Assembly (NCBI GenBank): GCA_013400155.1
Contig: VXBM01000017.1
Span: forward strand, 1,387,996-1,451,995
Source: Helopsaltes ochotensis
Taxonomy: Eukaryota; Chordata; Aves; Passeriformes; Locustellidae
DNA: 64,000 nucleotides
Reading direction: 5' to 3'
The translations under genes were made by a program, and so were the position numbers. Below, piece after piece: positions 61,851-64,000 of this stretch; within the stretch, counting starts at the first letter, position 1; every line of letters begins with the position of its first letter. The notes below the pieces were generated by a model, which had not been told where the DNA came from, made no database searches, and saw nothing but the letters and a program-made list of their open reading frames with translations.

Positions 61851-64000
61851 TGTAATCTGTATCTTGGAATGCATGCTATTGATGAAGATTGTACTATAAA
61901 GGTGAAATGTGGATTCACAACTTAATTTCAAAAGGCATGAGTTGGAAAGGGCTGCCATATAAGAAAAAACAAACCAAACAAACCAAAAACAAAACCCTGC
62001 CCCCCAAAATAGAATCATAAATATTTGCAGAAGGTAATGTTTTCCACAATATACTCTAGGACTAGAGTAGCTTCTACTAGTATCACGGGTAATAAGTGTT
62101 ATAGAAAAGAAATCGAAAAATTTTGCGGCCAAAATTTGGCGTGATATACTCTGGGCCTGCACATGCCATAGAGGACAGTCAATGCTATTGAATGAGACAG
62201 AAATCCTCAGCTGTTGCACTGGTAATACAAGAAATTTGGTAAATCTGGTTTTATAATAAATCTATCCTAAAATATCTCCATCTGAGCACATATAATAGTC
62301 CATTTACTTTTTAAAGAAATATTTTTCTGTATGCTCTATAGAAGAAGATAAAGAACAGTCTAAGCAATAATGCCATTCAGCAAGCTATTGTTTTCTGTTC
62401 AGGGGCATTGCTGCTTTCAGCAGCACCAGGTAAGCCAACAGCCCCACATCCCCGTATCCTGCTGGCACTGGCTGCAGGACATGCTGACTGTGAACCCTCA
62501 ACATCCAACACAGTAGACAGCATGTGCTTCATGTGAAAGCCTAACTGTACATGTGCCAATTAATTTGGATCTATAATTAGCTTTTATTACTCTGGTATTT
62601 TGTATCATTTTCTGTACAGCACAAAAGCTATCATAATGCAAGTTCCTAAGTATAATCGTATTTAATTTCATATCCATGGAAAACTAAAATCAAGGGATTT
62701 TGGACTATAAGTATCTTGAGATACTTCCCTTCTCAGAAAGAAAAAAAAACCTGCAACATCATTTAAGGATTCCTTCTGGAGTTTTTCTGATCTTATCATT
62801 ATAGTTAGCTGCTATATTAATAGTAATTACATCATTAAATTATTTCCCATGGATAACAACTGCAATTCCATGTATTTATTCTCTTCTGAGGAACACAGTA
62901 GATTACAAGGCTGTCAAAATGATAACCTGACAAAAAATGCAAATTTGCTTTTTTGAAATACAGCATGCATGATTTGGAAATGCTTCCTAAAACTGAAGCA
63001 CCAAACTAGCTAGAAGCATGGAATGCATGCTTCAGGCAGCCTATGTACAAAAACCGCTAATGCATTAGAAGATAGGACTCAACAGTAACAAAGAAAATCT
63101 ATCTAAACTTCATTAACAGGAGAATCTGTCAATAAATCAACTGAAAGATAAAGACAAGTGTCAATATTGAAATATACGAGCTATCATGAACATAAAACAG
63201 TTCCCTTTATGGAAATCCTAACAAGTTATTATAAAAAGGTTAACTCATTAAACCCTATTTTTAATTTTCCAGAACAAATCCCTATCCATTTCAGATACTT
63301 GTAACCTAAAAGCCTATTTTCTGCTCATACTTATTTTGATGGAATGTGATTGATATCAGTGGGATTATACCAGTATGGATTAAAAGAGAATTTGGTCCTA
63401 TTATCTTAATTCTGTTGGTAAATTGTTAGTTGTTCTACAAAGTGTACTACTATTAAAAATTAAGTCTTCACAATGGAAATACATTGCTCTTTTAGTTGGA
63501 TGTGAGGACATTAATTTAGTAACTATAAAGCAATTTGAAACTGAATAGACCAGATCAGTGCAGATGCTGGTATGAAAGTTCTGCCTATATACATATGATT
63601 CCAAAGGCAGCATCACCACTTTTTATTTCTAAGAAAATGTAAACACTTTTTTTTAAACAGTTGAGGTACAAAAACTACTAATATTAAATCAAAGCAATTT
63701 AATATTAAAAAAAAACAAGCTGAAATTAAGTTAGGCCATCCAGATACTAACAAGAACTATTTCTGCAGATCCACTATTTTAACAACATTGAAAGCATCCA
63801 TCCCTTTAGTGACATGACATTGCCCACACTCTGAAAAATGCCATATTACTAAAAACAACCGGGGATAATACAACAATGTGATTACTCTTACTTTGAGGCA
63901 GTCTAGAAGGACTAGAAAATTTGCTAACAAAGCTAAAAGCCATCCATGGCTGGCCAGCAGCAGCAGTGGCCAGTGCCAGCAGATATGCAGGTTTACAGAG

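Larger units (their letters stand above)
50362..64000 (-). other. ADK: ADK upstream intron, incomplete at the right edge
   Basis: This is at least 13.6 kb of intron before the 173-nt exon. I looked for the preceding exon, which should encode the Gly-Gly-Ser-Thr-Gln-Asn-Ser motif and end in Val-Ala-Gln, and found nothing convincing, so it probably lies beyond the right edge. Next to the acceptor, at about 50389-50427, the transcript would carry a U-rich tract with scattered G. Apart from the solo LTR at about 55.50-55.99 kb and the A/C tract near 61.43 kb, I see only unique AT-rich sequence. Frames such as 60078-60395, 60118-60414 and 61818-62219 are short, overlap others on the opposite strand and have no recognised family. 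Confidence 0.85.

Noticed and set aside
61818..62219. 133-codon minus frame
   Set aside because: It runs through the T10-G9 homopolymer and has no recognised domain.

Overview
The window is vertebrate nuclear DNA: AT-rich, CpG-poor, no long open frames, and compact exons inside very large introns. The repeats point to a bird, probably a neoavian or passerine. They include CR1 LINE 3' ends of the avian type, avian-style solo LTRs, and no Alu, B1 or L1 elements.

The only gene I can establish is adenosine kinase (ADK), on the minus strand. Two consecutive internal coding exons are present. A 173-nt exon at 50189-50361 encodes the residues matching human short-isoform positions Trp75 to Asn131 plus two bases of Arg132. 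A 109-nt exon at 44533-44641 supplies the last base of Arg132 and continues to Ala168. Both have consensus splice dinucleotides, and their phases join exactly across a 5,547-nt intron. I found no exons on either side, so both window edges lie inside ADK introns: at least 13.6 kb of the upstream intron (50362-64000) and at least 44.5 kb of the downstream intron (1-44532). This fits the very large introns of vertebrate ADK.

Intron content from left to right: a 35-bp tandem duplication (1692-1761); a solo LTR with matched termini and a 4-bp target duplication (7657-8158, minus); an AT/AC microsatellite (about 12.15 kb); a CR1 3' end (16811-17114, plus); an ancient antisense CR1-like relic (about 18.08-18.60 kb); an A/C-rich tract (20.3 kb); a TG/TA microsatellite abutting an antisense CR1 stub (27.57-27.76 kb); a large interrupted A-tract (36060-36147); a C-run tract with four G-runs on the transcribed-sense strand (41.55 kb); a candidate LTR (about 47.46-47.80 kb, plus); a degraded CR1 (about 48.28-49.01 kb, plus); and a second clear solo LTR (about 55.50-55.99 kb, minus).

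The rest is unique-looking AT-rich intron with no recognisable gene. A few stretches rich in homeodomain- or E-box-like motifs are flagged as possible conserved noncoding elements, which only a cross-species alignment can test. I see no rRNA, tRNA, CRISPR, operon or prokaryotic feature, and no clear novel system. The most useful observations are the ADK exon pair, the transposon insertions and the G-run motif.
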